Source of the DNA: CAZDKK01 sp964603725
Lineage (GTDB): Bacteria; Eisenbacteria; RBG-16-71-46; CAIMUX01; WJJG01
Reading direction: 5' to 3'
DNA length: 64,000 bases
Assembly: GCA_964603725.1 (NCBI GenBank)
Contig: CAZRWW010000006.1
Span: 1-64,000 of the forward strand
In this document: piece by piece, positions 1 through 9,830 of the stretch
Layout of the letters: each line of letters begins with the position of its first letter
Position numbering within the stretch: the first letter of the stretch is position 1
Notes under the pieces: model-generated
What the model was told of the DNA's origin: nothing
The model's database searches: none
What the model saw: the letters and a program-made list of their open reading frames with translations, nothing else
Position numbers and translations under genes: made by a program

Positions 1-3000
1 AAAGTGTCAACCCAGGCAAGGGGAACAGGATATCGGGGAAGGGGAAGGTCTCGAAGCAGTCGGAGGGGGTATAACGCATCAGCTCAAGTGCAGTGCTGCT
101 GAAGAAGCGAGCCCAGATCTCATGCGGACGGGCTTGGAGGGCGCAGAAGGCGGCGTGGGTGGGGAGGGGGAAGACTATGAGCTGCTCGGAGTAGACCATG
201 CCGGCGGGAAGGAAGGTGAATGCGGCCTGCTGGCCGATGCGTGAGATCACCGACAGCCGCTCCAGGTCGGCGATGGCGGCGTGGAGTTCCGGACGCGGCC
301 GTATGAACAGCCACCACGCTTCCTTGGCCCCGCGGTCATTCTGTGCCATCCGCTCCGGCCTCACTCTCGCCTCGACGATCTCCATGAGTTCCGGCCACCT
401 CCGCCGGCACTCCTCCTCGCTACGCTCGCCGAAGTTGATCACGTACCGGTGATGCGCATGGGTCGGGCTGGTATTCACCTCCTCGCCGCCGATGTAGGGG
501 AAGACCACCTCGCGGCAGTCGGGATGCTCGGCGAGGATCCTCTCCATCTCGGTAATCGGCGTAGCCACCCCCTTCGCGTCGGTGTCGTCGAATGTGAAGC
601 CCATGCCGAGGACGATGCTTCCCTGGAAGCTCTTGCCGGCGTTCGCCGCCAGGGGCTTCGGGTCGTCGTGGCCGCCGCGGTGGAAAAGAAAGGCGGTGAT
701 CCTCTCGACCTCACGGTCGTCCAGATGCTTCGCCCCCCCGAACCGGCCCTTCATGACGTGGATCACGCTCACGACGACAGCCACTGGACCTGGCCATTTG
801 TAGCGTTTCTGAGCATTGTAAATATCCCCGCCATGGTTGCATATCCAACGTAGCCCACTCGCCCGTGTGTCACCCTGCGCAATCGTGTTCGTCGCGATGA
901 GACCGAACGCTCCGTTCGGGCGCAGCAGGTCGAAAGCACGCCGGAAGAAGTGCGCGACGAGGTCGGCGTTCCCATGGGTCTCGGCGTGCGGCTCCTTCAA
1001 CCAATCCGGATACCCCGGCACATTCCCGGCGGCGACGGAGTTCTTCCCCGCAAACGGCGGATTCCCCACAAACGCATCAAACCCGCCATTCTCCCTCTCG
1101 AACACCTCCGGAAACTCGATCTCCCAATGAAATGGCTCGAGCGGCGGATCCGCATGCCTCCGCTCCCGCAGCCACTCTCGATACCGCTCCGCCTCCCCGC
1201 TCACCACCGCGCCGGCGAACTCCAGCCGCTTCGCCTCGCGCTCCTTCGCCTTCTCCCCCTCGAAGAACGCCGCGACCGCCAGATCCCCCAGCAGCCGCAC
1301 CTTCTCGAGCTCGAACTGCGCCTCGTCCCACAGATCCCGCAGCTCCCAGTCGGAGACGCTATCCCCCGCCTCCCGAATCTGCTTCCGCAGCGCCGAGACC
1401 TTGACGAGATGCTGCCGCGCTTCCATAGCCTCGAACCCCGCCTGAAACGCCGGCGCACTCGCTTCCCAATGGAACGCCTCGATCTGCCGTCGCGAGAGGC
1501 CGACCAGCGAGTCCCCATGCCGGAGGGCATGGTCCACGAACGTCAGCGCGTGATCCTTCGCCAACGTCGCCAGCCACAGCGACATCTTCGCGAGATCGAC
1601 GGCCACCGGGTTCCGGTCCACGCCGTACAGGCACCGCTGCGCCACGAGACGCCGCGCGAAGATCACCTCGTCCTCGTCCGGCGGAATCGCCGGCCGCGCG
1701 TCATGCACGCGCCACGATTCGATGAGCGCATCGCCCAGATACCGGCAGGCCTCGACGAGGAACGCCCCCGACCCCATCGCCGGATCGCACACTTTGAGCT
1801 CGAGGATCGCCTCCGGCCGCGGCGTCGTCCCGTCCGCCCCGCGCAGCCGGGCCATGATCGGGTCAAGCGTGGTGCGGACGATCGGCTCCGTCAGCTCGCG
1901 CGGCGTGTAGTGCGATCCCGACCGCCGCCGCTCCTCGCTCGGCTGCAGCACCATCGCGCCCTGCGGCGCGAGATCCGGCGTGGCCGCCTGGTCGATCACC
2001 GGCGTGAGCGCCGCGTGCAAGTCCTCGATCGTGGCGGCCGCCGAGACCGCCTTGTTCACCTTGTCCGTGATCTTGCGGTCGGTGCGGTCCTGGAGCCACT
2101 TGGCGCGTTTGCCCTTGGGCTCGTCCTGCAGCGCCTCGAGATCCACCGCCGTCGGTGCGCCTTGCTTCTTCTGCGACTTGACCGCCACCGACCGTCCGGT
2201 CGCGGTCTCGAGGCGGAAGCCCATCATCGTCTCGTAGACCGAGCCGATCTGCTCGACGTCGAGCGCGCGGTAGGAGATGCGCTCGCCGTCCAGCACGAGC
2301 AGCTTCTCGAGCGCGCGGTAGACCGTGCCGTCGGGCACGAGCGGAGGGTCGATGCGCCCGTTCTTCTGGCGCGCGCCGCCCGCGCCGCGGCCTTCGAGGA
2401 AGGGGAAGCGGTCGGGGTCGAACAGCACGCCGTGACGCGCGGGCAGGCGCATCCCCTTCGCCGCGGCGCCGTCGTGGATCATGCGGAAGAGCGTGACGAG
2501 CTGCGCCCAGGCGCCGAAGCGCTGGTCCATCGTGTCGGGATAGAGCGCGGCGTCTTCGCGCAGGCGATCGTGGAGACCGGCGAGCGAGTAGTAGCGCAGG
2601 AAGGTCGCGTCCTCGGGCAGCATGCTCCGCTCCTCGGCGTAGAGCAGGAACACGAGCCGCAGGATCACGGTGAGGAGCGCGCGGTAGACTTCGTCCGGAT
2701 GCTCGGTGAGCACCTGCCGCAGCAGCTCGCCCTTGGCCGCATCGTGCGCCGCCTGGAAGCCGCGCAGGAGCTCGTAGAGCGCGTGCAGCACCTGCTCGGC
2801 GAGCTTCTCCGAAACTTCGTTCTGGAACTTGCGGCTGTCCGCCAGCAGCGCCGCCAGGCGCTGCGACCGCGGCAGCGCCAGCAGCCGCTGCTCCGAGAGC
2901 AGGAGCCGCATCGCGCTGCAGATCGGCCGGCCGGCGGTCTGCACCATGTCGGCCACCTGGAAGTCGACCCAGCCCGACGACTCCCCGCGCGGCGCCGAGA

Positions 3001-3574
3001 CGAGCCGCAGGGCGCGGCCGTTCACTAGCAGCCCCGCCGGCACGCCGGTCTGGCGCAGCAGCCGCTCCATCCGCGAATGCGCCGAGAGCTCGAGGCGCCC
3101 GCTGCCGCGCACCTCGTCGTCGAAATCGCCGTCGGTCCCGAGCACGCGCACGAGCAGTTGCCAGGGCGGCGCGCCGTTCTGCGGATCGGGCTCGCGCACG
3201 GCGAAGTCGGGGCGCAGCGTCTCGCTCGCGTCGGGCAGCGCGACCTCGAGCTCAGGGGGAATCGGCGACTCCGGCGTCCCGGCGTAGCCCTTCGGCGAGA
3301 ACCGCCAGCCGAGCACGGAGCAGGCGAAGGCGCGGAAGTCGGCGATGCGCGGCTCGGGATCCGCGGAGCCGCCGTAGGGCATCGCGGCCCGCTCGCGCAC
3401 GGCGTCGCTCGTGAGGCCCAGACTGGACCGCAGCCGGCGCTGTCCCTCCGCGTCGCGCTCATCGAGGATCGCGCCGGCGCGCACAAGGGCCGGCGCGGAG
3501 ACGACGAGGCCCGTCGGCCGCACGAAGCCGATCCATTCCTGATGAGCCACCACTTGAGGGTCGAGCTTCGCCAT
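1..3574 (-). CDS. drmMI: Eco57I-like adenine-specific DNA methyltransferase, DISARM DrmMI-like (3' end cut by window edge)
   Basis: An open frame runs leftward from ATG 3572-3574 to the left edge without a stop (at least 1190 residues). Two catalytic blocks of the gamma N6-adenine methyltransferase class are visible: SAM-binding motif I DPAMGSGAF at about residue 597, and motif IV NPPF at about residue 838, preceded by an 'FVG' strand. A 'GSHYTPRELTEPIV' stretch upstream of motif I is typical of large Eco57I/PglX-like enzymes. The last visible residues (DCFETFPFP) match the target-recognition region of this class. The start lies three bases after the stop of the upstream SNF2 helicase, so the two are co-transcribed. 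Helicase followed by methyltransferase is the order of DISARM class 1 (drmD, drmMI, then drmA, drmB, drmC). The rest of the system would lie beyond the left edge. A standalone type IIG or BREX PglX enzyme is possible but fits the neighbour less well. Confidence 0.8.
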   Translation of the reverse strand, partial: MAKLDPQVVAHQEWIGFVRPTGLVVSAPALVRAGAILDERDAEGQRRLRSSLGLTSDAVRERAAMPYGGSADPEPRIADFRAFACSVLGWRFSPKGYAGTPESPIPPELEVALPDASETLRPDFAVREPDPQNGAPPWQLLVRVLGTDGDFDDEVRGSGRLELSAHSRMERLLRQTGVPAGLLVNGRALRLVSAPRGESSGWVDFQVADMVQTAGRPICSAMRLLLSEQRLLALPRSQRLAALLADSRKFQNEVSEKLAEQVLHALYELLRGFQAAHDAAKGELLRQVLTEHPDEVYRALLTVILRLVFLLYAEERSMLPEDATFLRYYSLAGLHDRLREDAALYPDTMDQRFGAWAQLVTLFRMIHDGAAAKGMRLPARHGVLFDPDRFPFLEGRGAGGARQKNGRIDPPLVPDGTVYRALEKLLVLDGERISYRALDVEQIGSVYETMMGFRLETATGRSVAVKSQKKQGAPTAVDLEALQDEPKGKRAKWLQDRTDRKITDKVNKAVSAAATIEDLHAALTPVIDQAATPDLAPQGAMVLQPSEERRRSGSHYTPRELTEPIVRTTLDPIMARLRGADGTTPRPEAILELKVCDPAMGSGAFLVEACRYLGDALIESWRVHDARPAIPPDEDEVIFARRLVAQRCLYGVDRNPVAVDLAKMSLWLATLAKDHALTFVDHALRHGDSLVGLSRRQIEAFHWEASAPAFQAGFEAMEARQHLVKVSALRKQIREAGDSVSDWELRDLWDEAQFELEKVRLLGDLAVAAFFEGEKAKEREAKRLEFAGAVVSGEAERYREWLRERRHADPPLEPFHWEIEFPEVFERENGGFDAFVGNPPFAGKNSVAAGNVPGYPDWLKEPHAETHGNADLVAHFFRRAFDLLRPNGAFGLIATNTIAQGDTRASGLRWICNHGGDIYNAQKRYKWPGPVAVVVSVIHVMKGRFGGAKHLDDREVERITAFLFHRGGHDDPKPLAANAGKSFQGSIVLGMGFTFDDTDAKGVATPITEMERILAEHPDCREVVFPYIGGEEVNTSPTHAHHRYVINFGERSEEECRRRWPELMEIVEARVRPERMAQNDRGAKEAWWLFIRPRPELHAAIADLERLSVISRIGQQAAFTFLPAGMVYSEQLIVFPLPTHAAFCALQARPHEIWARFFSSTALELMRYTPSDCFETFPFPDILFPLPGLTL

Positions 3575-3577
3575 GGC

Positions 3578-6500
3578 TCAGTTGGTCTCCGGCCAGAGGT
3601 AGATGAGGCCGACCGGCTCGATGCGCTGGGCCTTAACCTCGTAGAAGTCGCGGATGCGCTGGGGCTCGTCCCGCAGGTCGTCCTCGAAATGCGCGAGCCG
3701 GCCGCGCCACGAGCGCATGTTGGCCTCGCGCTGGCGCTTCTCTTCCTCATTGAAGCCGAGGTCGATCTGCCGCGCGTCCTCGCCCTCGCGCTTCTCCAGC
3801 TCCTTGCGCACCTGCTCGCGCTGCAGCTCGAGCGTCTCGCGCAGCTCGCGGGCCTCGCGCTCGCCGCGCTCGCGCAGGCGCTCGACGGCGGCCGCCGCCC
3901 ACTCCTGCGCGCGCGGCTCGAGGTGCGGCAGCAGCTCCTCGATGTCGCGCGCCGCCGCGTCCAGGAGCTTGCGCTGGATCGCTTCGCCCGGAGCCTGGCC
4001 GCCCCGCTCGCCGAGGGAACGCTCGAGGAGGTCCAGCGTCCGGGCCTCGGCCTCGCGGGCATAGGGCTCGAGCGGCTTCTTGCGCTGCCCGGGCTCGCTC
4101 CAGCGGGCGGTGATGGGCACGAGCTCCTCGTGCAGCCGCTCGGCCCCCCGCCCGTAGAGCGACAGACGTCCCAGCAGGATCACGCGCGGGATCGAGTCGC
4201 GGCTCTGCGCCAGACAGGCGCGCGAAAGGTCGTGGTGCACGAAGCCCTGGGCGCGGAAGCGCGCGAGCAGGCGCTGGGCCACGCGCTGCTCGAGGTGCAG
4301 GTGCACCGTGTCCTCGGTGAGCACGCCCGCGTCCTCGAAGACCACCGGCCGGATCGGCGCCTCGCGACGCCACTCGACCAGCTTCTGGTTGTGCGGCCGG
4401 GGCGCGCGCAGCGTGTCGAGCGTGGACGCCCAGCTCGGATCGGTCCCGATGCGCCGGTCGAGCGATGGGAACGCGTAGACCCGGCGTCCGTGCTCGTCGG
4501 TCGTCTCCGCGAGCGGCTTGGCGCCGAGGATCTCGAGCGAGCAGGACAGCGCCTCGCGGAACGGCCCGGCCTCGAAGCCGGTCGCCTTCCGCGACCGCTC
4601 GAGCAGACTGCGGCATTGCTCGATCTGCGCCTCGAGATCGGCGCGACGCCCGCGGGCCGCTTCCAACTCCTCCGCGGTCACCTGTTTGCGCTCGGCGTCG
4701 ATGTCGGCCGCGTCGATCTCGCGCGCCAGGCGCTCGGCGTCGCGGTGACGGATGCCTCCCCCGAGCCGGCGCTCGATGTCGTCGTCGATCACCTTCGACA
4801 GACTGCCGAGCTCCTTCTTGATCGTCTCGGTCTTCCTGACCAGCACTTCGAGCACCCGGTCCTCCGCGCGCTGCGGCAGCACGAAGTAATGGCAGCGCAC
4901 CTCATCGGCCGGCTGGAGCTTGCGGTCGATGCGGCCGTTGCGCTGCTCGATGCGTCCCGGGTTCCAGGGCAGGTCGAAGTGGAAGAGGTCGGTGCAGTGG
5001 GCCTGGAAGTTGAGGCCCTCGCGCGCGGCGTCCGTAGCGAGCAGGATCCGCAGGGGATGCCTGGCCGGATCGGTGTTGAAGGCGCGCTGGATCTCCTTAC
5101 GCCGCGTGCTGCTGGTGAGCCCGTCGATGACCTCGATGCGCTCGTCCGCGCGGTCGGTGCCCTCGATCGCCTGCTCGAGCATTCCCTTCAGGTAGCGCTT
5201 CGTACCCTCGCGGTTCTCGGTGAAGATGAGGACGCGGTGGTTGAGCCACTTGGGCGCCGGGGTCTTCGGCGCCGGGCCGTTCGGAGTCGCGCCCTTCGCA
5301 GGCCCGGCATTCGGCCCCTCGGCGGCCGTCCCGAAGCCCGGCAGCCCCGGACACAGGTTCTCGCGGATCCAGTCCACGAGGTAGGCCGTCTTGGCGTCCG
5401 GCAGGTGCCGATGCGCTTCGGCCACCGCCTGCATCCGGTCGAGCAGCGCCTGCTCGCGGCGCCACAGGGCCTCGGCGGCCGCATCGCGCGGCGACTCCGC
5501 TTCGGCCGCATCCGTCGCGGCCGCGATCTCGCTCGCCTCCTCCGCCTCGGCCGCCTCCGGCGTCCATTCGGCGCGGTCGTCGTCGGCGTCGGGCGCCTGC
5601 GTGAAGAGCGTGGACGCGTCTTCGGTGGAGGCCGCGGCCGCGTGCCCCTTCTCCCATTGCCGCTCGACCGTCTGCCGGTGGACCTTCAGGCTGCGCGCGA
5701 AGGCCTCGATGGACGAGAGCAGCCGCTGCTGCAGACCCACGACCAGCAGCCCCGCCGCGGCCTGCGCGCGCTTCGACGTCGACGCGAAGCGCTCCTCGCG
5801 CGCCGTGCGGTACTCGTCGAGCAGCCGCGAGAGGACCAGCTCGGGCGCATCCTCGGGCAGGCGGTCGATCCCGACGCGCACGATGTCCCGCTTCGGGAAG
5901 CCGCCCTGAACCTCGCGGATGTCCTCCTTCAGCCGCCGCACCATCACCGCCTCGAGCGCCTTCGGCCGCAGCTTGACCCCGCGCGTGAAGCGGTACGGGT
6001 CGAGGATCTCCATCAGGGTCGAAAAACTGTTCGAGTGCCCGTTGTGGGGCGTGGCCGAGAGGAAGAGCCGGTGCTCGAAGCGCCCGGCCAGATCGCGCAC
6101 CGTGCGGGTGAACTTGGTCTCGATGCCGTAGCGCCCCCCGCTGGCCGGCGCCGCGTGGTGCGCCTCGTCGAGGATGAGGAGGCTCCCGGCCAGGAAGTCG
6201 CCCAGCCAGGCGCGCAGCGGGTCGGCGTAGGTCGCATCGATCAGGAGGTTGTGCGAGACGAGGAAGCGGCTGTGCGTGTTCCACGGGTTCACGCCGAAGC
6301 CCCGCTCGCGGCGCATCCGCGTGAGGTAGGCGCGATCGAGGATCTCGAACACGAGCCCGAAGCGCTCCTCCAGCTCGGCTTTCCACTGCTCGAGCACCGA
6401 AGGCGGCGTGGAGACGACGATCGTCTTGGCCTTGCGCCGCAAGAGCAGCTCCCGGGCGATCAGCCCCGCCTCGATCGTCTTGCCGAGACCGGTGTCGTCG

Positions 6501-6952
6501 GCGATGAAGAGCGTGACCCGCGGCAGGCGCAGCGCCTTGCGCAGCGGCTCCATCTGGTAGGCGTCGATCTTGATCCCGGCCCGGAACGGGGCCTGGAAGA
6601 GAGTGGGGTCGGTGGCGGTGACGCAGTTCCACCGCAGCGTATGCAGGAAGGCGGCGAACATGCGCGGCGGGTCGAAGCCGCGGGCGGCGAGATCCTTCCA
6701 GCCTTCCTCCTCCAGGATGAGACGGTCGGGCTCGTGGGACCAGTAGACCTCGAGGGCCTGGCCCTGGGCGTCGTCGTCGGCGCAGGCCAGGCGGACCACG
6801 GGGGATTCTTCGGGGTTCGGGCTCGGGATGACCTCCTCGACCAGCCAGCGGCGGGAGCGGAGGTGGACGAGCTCGCCGGGGGTGGGGAGACGGGTCGGGA
6901 GCAGATGGGTCGGGAGGTTCGAGGGCGTCCGGGGAGCGGTTGTGCTTGTCAC
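3578..6952 (-). CDS. drmD: SNF2-family helicase, DISARM DrmD-like
   Basis: A 1124-residue SNF2/RapA-type ATPase. Walker A reads DDTGLGKT (about residues 152-159) and the DEAH box LILDEAHH is at about 262. Motif III is LSATPHNGH, and the C-terminal helicase lobe carries TDAAREGLNFQ and the arginine-finger motif QRNGRIDR. A long charged coiled-coil follows (about residues 950-1080, rich in E, R and Q). I chose the GTG at 6950-6952 because AGGTGAC precedes it by six bases; an ATG 57 bases upstream gives a longer frame, but it is less well placed. The methyltransferase begins three bases after the stop. DrmD is the SNF2-like helicase of DISARM class 1 and acts with DrmMI, DrmA, DrmB and DrmC against phage DNA. 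A partial copy of this gene and its upstream region lies at 9956-10714. Confidence 0.82.
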   Translation of the reverse strand: MTSTTAPRTPSNLPTHLLPTRLPTPGELVHLRSRRWLVEEVIPSPNPEESPVVRLACADDDAQGQALEVYWSHEPDRLILEEEGWKDLAARGFDPPRMFAAFLHTLRWNCVTATDPTLFQAPFRAGIKIDAYQMEPLRKALRLPRVTLFIADDTGLGKTIEAGLIARELLLRRKAKTIVVSTPPSVLEQWKAELEERFGLVFEILDRAYLTRMRRERGFGVNPWNTHSRFLVSHNLLIDATYADPLRAWLGDFLAGSLLILDEAHHAAPASGGRYGIETKFTRTVRDLAGRFEHRLFLSATPHNGHSNSFSTLMEILDPYRFTRGVKLRPKALEAVMVRRLKEDIREVQGGFPKRDIVRVGIDRLPEDAPELVLSRLLDEYRTAREERFASTSKRAQAAAGLLVVGLQQRLLSSIEAFARSLKVHRQTVERQWEKGHAAAASTEDASTLFTQAPDADDDRAEWTPEAAEAEEASEIAAATDAAEAESPRDAAAEALWRREQALLDRMQAVAEAHRHLPDAKTAYLVDWIRENLCPGLPGFGTAAEGPNAGPAKGATPNGPAPKTPAPKWLNHRVLIFTENREGTKRYLKGMLEQAIEGTDRADERIEVIDGLTSSTRRKEIQRAFNTDPARHPLRILLATDAAREGLNFQAHCTDLFHFDLPWNPGRIEQRNGRIDRKLQPADEVRCHYFVLPQRAEDRVLEVLVRKTETIKKELGSLSKVIDDDIERRLGGGIRHRDAERLAREIDAADIDAERKQVTAEELEAARGRRADLEAQIEQCRSLLERSRKATGFEAGPFREALSCSLEILGAKPLAETTDEHGRRVYAFPSLDRRIGTDPSWASTLDTLRAPRPHNQKLVEWRREAPIRPVVFEDAGVLTEDTVHLHLEQRVAQRLLARFRAQGFVHHDLSRACLAQSRDSIPRVILLGRLSLYGRGAERLHEELVPITARWSEPGQRKKPLEPYAREAEARTLDLLERSLGERGGQAPGEAIQRKLLDAAARDIEELLPHLEPRAQEWAAAAVERLRERGEREARELRETLELQREQVRKELEKREGEDARQIDLGFNEEEKRQREANMRSWRGRLAHFEDDLRDEPQRIRDFYEVKAQRIEPVGLIYLWPETN

Positions 6953-7143
6953 GGGATCGTCACCTGTGTTCAAGGGCTGTCGACGGCTCCTTGGTCTTGC
7001 TGTGCACACGCCCAGCCGGCCGGGCTTGTGCAGGCCCGGGGCGCGCCACGGGTACTCCGGCGCGCGGACGCGGGGGCTGGGATCGACTCAGTTAGTCCTA
7101 TGATGGCAGATTCTGTTTGGGTGTGCCAAGTGAGGATGGCGAT
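6489..7143. repeat. Duplicated drmD 5' segment plus upstream region, copy 1
   Basis: This stretch, the first ~155 codons of drmD and ~190 bases upstream, is repeated in the same orientation at about 10053-10714 with scattered substitutions. The shared block ends near 'gtgtgccaag', at 7121-7130 here and 10692-10701 in the second copy. Confidence 0.85.
6959..6965 (-). promoter_or_regulatory. Shine-Dalgarno site deciding the GTG start of drmD
   Basis: On the minus strand AGGTGAC lies six bases before GTG 6952. The same AGGTGAC-GTG arrangement is preserved in the truncated second copy at about 10522-10535. This supports GTG rather than the upstream in-frame ATG. Confidence 0.6.
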
Positions 7144-7212
7144 CGCCTGCAAAAGCCTCTCCGGCTGGAAGCATCGAATCCGCTGGATCGCGGAAGATCT
7201 CGCCCCGCTGGG

Positions 7213-7409
7213 CTAGGCATACTCCACCTCGCGGAGGATCAGCGGCTTCACCCTCGGCTTGATGCTATCGGCCAGCACCAGGTCGACCGGTCGTTCAAAC
7301 TGCTCCTCGCGGGCGCTCCCCTGCGCGAAGGAACCAAAGATACCGATGCGTGTGACCGAGAACTGCCGTTCAAGCTCGGGCAGATTATCACGCAGGTACT
7401 GTGCATCAT
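7213..7409 (-). pseudogene. MNT-type nucleotidyltransferase with internal deletion
   Basis: Reading leftward, one frame gives the MNT nucleotidyltransferase start (RIGIFGSFAQGSAREE), then the conserved C-terminal block (ADSIKPRVKPLILREVEYA) and a TAG stop at 7213-7215. In normal family members about 40-50 residues separate these blocks, including the second catalytic aspartates and the helix after them. Here 'FERPVDLVLAD' joins them directly. The product, if made, would be about 65 residues and inactive. MNT proteins are usually the antitoxin or adenylyltransferase partner of HEPN toxins; no HEPN gene is adjacent. It overlaps the stop of the serine hydrolase upstream. Confidence 0.75.
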
Positions 7410-9175
7410 CTGGTCTCCACCTTCACGAACTCGATCCGCATTCCGGGAAGATCCTCAGGCTCTTCAAAGATGAAGCCCTCCACGCGGCCCTGCTCAGTCT
7501 GAATGAACGTCAGCATTCCCATCCCGCCCGCCAGGCGGTAGGGCTCCACTTCCTGGAGCGGACGATCCTCCAGTTCCCGGTGCCGGATGAGGAACTCGTC
7601 TCCCGCTCGCGCGATCTCGTAGATGGTTCCCCATTCGTCGCAGTAATAGGCGCCGACGTACTCCTCGGATCTCGCCGAATGCTGCTCGCATGGCGTCCGG
7701 ACCATCAGCATCTCCTGCCCCTTCAGTACGGCACGCAGCCGCCTGGGCCTCCCGTCCGCATCCTCGTCGCTGAAGCTGAGCTGCGTGTTGCGCAGCCGGT
7801 TCTCGAACTCCGCCGGTCCGATGGGGAGGAAGAGATCCATTCCCTTGCCGGTCAGGATGCCGGCCAGGTGGTCGCCCTCCCGGCCGATGCAGACCAGCGC
7901 GGATGGATCCTCCTCGAGATGGTAGGCGCCGACGAAGCGGTTCAAGGAAGCGGACTCCGCCGGGAGAAACGGCCGCGGAGAGGCCTGATCTTGTCCGCTG
8001 GCAGTCGTGGAGACGGTCGCGGCGACGGGCTCGGGAGCCAGACGATCGCCCAGATACAGATCCAGAACCGCGCGGGCCAGCCGGTCGGCGCGAATCGTCG
8101 CGTCGTTGGCGAGCACAACCACTCCCACGCCGACGTCCGGGCAGTAGATCAGCTCCGACTTGAATCCGCCCGTCGAGCCGGAGTGTCCGATCGTCGCGAC
8201 GCCGCGGTACTCGCCGACGCCAACGCCGGCGGCGTAGAAGGTCTCCTCGCCGCTGTTGAGCCTCCCCTCGCGCCGCATCTCCCGGATCAGCTCTGCGCCT
8301 CCCACCTTCCCCGTGCGGAAGTTGTCGATCCATTTGGCCATGTCGCGCAGGGTGGAGAAAGCGTGCGCCGCTCCCGGCGTCCGGAATCCCTCCATCAGGC
8401 TCCGCGCGATCCGACCCTCTCGGCGCGTATAAGCGTTCGCTCGATTGGGGATCAGCTCCGTGCCGTCGAAGGGAAAGGAGGTCTCCTCCATCTCGAGCGG
8501 AAGGAAGATCTGCTCGGCCATCCACTCTCCAAAAGGTTTCTCCGTCACGCGGCGGATGATCTCCGCCAGCAGGGCATAGTTGGTGTTGCTGTAGGACCAT
8601 CGCGAGCCGGGCGTGAAGCTCAGCGTGCGCAGATGCTGCAGCATCGCCAGCAGATCCCGCATGCAGACCCGGTCCGTGTAGGGAATGCCCATGTAGGGGA
8701 AGAGGCGGACCCAATCGGGCAGACCGCTCGTCTGGTTCAGGAGATGCCGGATCGTGACCGCCACGCCATGGTCGGGCAGCTCCGGCAGGTAGCGGCGAAT
8801 GTCATCGTCAAGCCCCAGCCGGCCCTGCTGGACCAGGAGCAGGACGCCGAATCCTGTGAAGGTCTTGGAAACCGAGGCGAGCTCGAAGCGCGTCGCGGGA
8901 GTGACAGGGACTGCGTGCTCGACATCCGCCAGTCCGTAGCAGCGCTCCAAAACGGTATCCCCGCCATCCACCAGAACGACCGCGACCCCGGACGTCATCT
9001 CCCCGGGCGCCGCCGGCAGGAGCCGGTCAACCCGTGCCGCCAGGCTGTCGTCTTCGACCACCGCCGGCGCAGGGGCCGCGAAAACCAGAAGCCCAGCCGC
9101 CGCCATGAGGACAGCGATGCCGATGCGGTGTCGATTGCCGGCCAAACTCCTCACGATCGTGGCACGGACGCTCAT
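7406..9175 (-). CDS. Exported beta-lactamase-family serine hydrolase
   Basis: A 589-residue protein of the class C beta-lactamase / penicillin-binding-protein-like family. An N-terminal signal peptide is visible (positively charged start, hydrophobic 'IGIAVLMAAAGLLVFAAPAPA'-type core). The three active-site elements are present: SxxK as S101-VSK104, YxN as Y195-SN197, and HxG as H331-SG333. The last ~200 residues form an extra domain with two 'GAYxx(D/E)E' segments, as in esterase and D-aminopeptidase-like relatives. A clear ribosome site (GAGGAGAA) precedes the ATG. It probably acts on peptides or esters outside the cytoplasm; the substrate cannot be told from sequence. The gene is intact, although both flanks are broken genes. 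Confidence 0.88.
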   Translation of the reverse strand: MSVRATIVRSLAGNRHRIGIAVLMAAAGLLVFAAPAPAVVEDDSLAARVDRLLPAAPGEMTSGVAVVLVDGGDTVLERCYGLADVEHAVPVTPATRFELASVSKTFTGFGVLLLVQQGRLGLDDDIRRYLPELPDHGVAVTIRHLLNQTSGLPDWVRLFPYMGIPYTDRVCMRDLLAMLQHLRTLSFTPGSRWSYSNTNYALLAEIIRRVTEKPFGEWMAEQIFLPLEMEETSFPFDGTELIPNRANAYTRREGRIARSLMEGFRTPGAAHAFSTLRDMAKWIDNFRTGKVGGAELIREMRREGRLNSGEETFYAAGVGVGEYRGVATIGHSGSTGGFKSELIYCPDVGVGVVVLANDATIRADRLARAVLDLYLGDRLAPEPVAATVSTTASGQDQASPRPFLPAESASLNRFVGAYHLEEDPSALVCIGREGDHLAGILTGKGMDLFLPIGPAEFENRLRNTQLSFSDEDADGRPRRLRAVLKGQEMLMVRTPCEQHSARSEEYVGAYYCDEWGTIYEIARAGDEFLIRHRELEDRPLQEVEPYRLAGGMGMLTFIQTEQGRVEGFIFEEPEDLPGMRIEFVKVETR

Positions 9176-9439
9176 GGATTCTTCTCCTCCATCACGGTGA
9201 AACCCGGTGGGCCGGAGTCGTACTCAATGCCTCGCTCCTCCAGACGGGGGGAGATGGAGATCTGTTCAGGAGAACTCGTCGCTCTCGAATGTCGACTGGC
9301 CGGATTCGCCGCGTCCCGGTGGTCATCGGGCCGCCGCGATACGCTCCGCATGAAACGTCAGTACTTCCCGACGGAGTTTCTACGAGCAGCTCGCCCGACA
9401 ACTCTGCTAAGTCCAAGTGGCCCTTCAACAGCTACTCCG

Positions 9440-9830
9440 CCGCCTGACGACCGGCACGAAGAGGCCGTCGCGGACGCCCAGGGTGCGGCCACGGCGGCGC
9501 TGCCAGGCAAACAGGGTGCGCAGGAAGGTGCGCAGCAGCGCGCTGAAGAGCGGGCGGTCGACGGCCATGCGGCGGCCGACGCAGCTCGGGCACCTGATCC
9601 GCGCGAAGCCATGGCAGAGCAAGCCGCAGTCCACATAGCGGCGGAACTCTCGTTCGATGAAACGCGGATAGCCCTCGCCATGGAGCCCGCGGGCCTGGGC
9701 GAGGAAGGTCTCGAGGTGTTCTCGCACCACGGCGTGCAAGACGGTCTTCTCGGGCTCGCGGCGGCGGTAGCCATGCGGCAACGGTGCGGTGGCCGCATCG
9801 GGATGGCGCTGATAGGCGAGCGCGGGCAGC
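9440..9830 (-). mobile_element. IS91-family transposase remnant (N-terminal zinc-binding part, internally deleted)
   Basis: The minus-strand frame carries the IS91 transposase N-terminal zinc-ribbon region: REPEKTVLHAVVREHLETF, then YPRFIEREFRRYVDCGLL and HGFARIRCPSC. It then jumps to VGRRMA and on to SALLRTFLRTLFAWQRRR, blocks that in intact elements are well separated. The catalytic tyrosine region is absent. The remnant is fused in frame with the decayed drmD copy upstream, so the 415-residue open frame here is a chimera of debris, not a gene. I did not find its ends. Confidence 0.8.

Noticed and set aside
950..7216. Very long plus-strand open frames (692 and 1379 codons) opposite drmMI and drmD
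   Set aside because: They are arginine-, proline- and leucine-rich antisense shadows caused by high GC, and no family motif is present. The minus-strand frames carry all helicase and methyltransferase motifs.
9192..9428. 78-codon minus-strand frame upstream of the serine hydrolase
   Set aside because: No family motif, no ribosome site, and it lies in the leader of the hydrolase gene.
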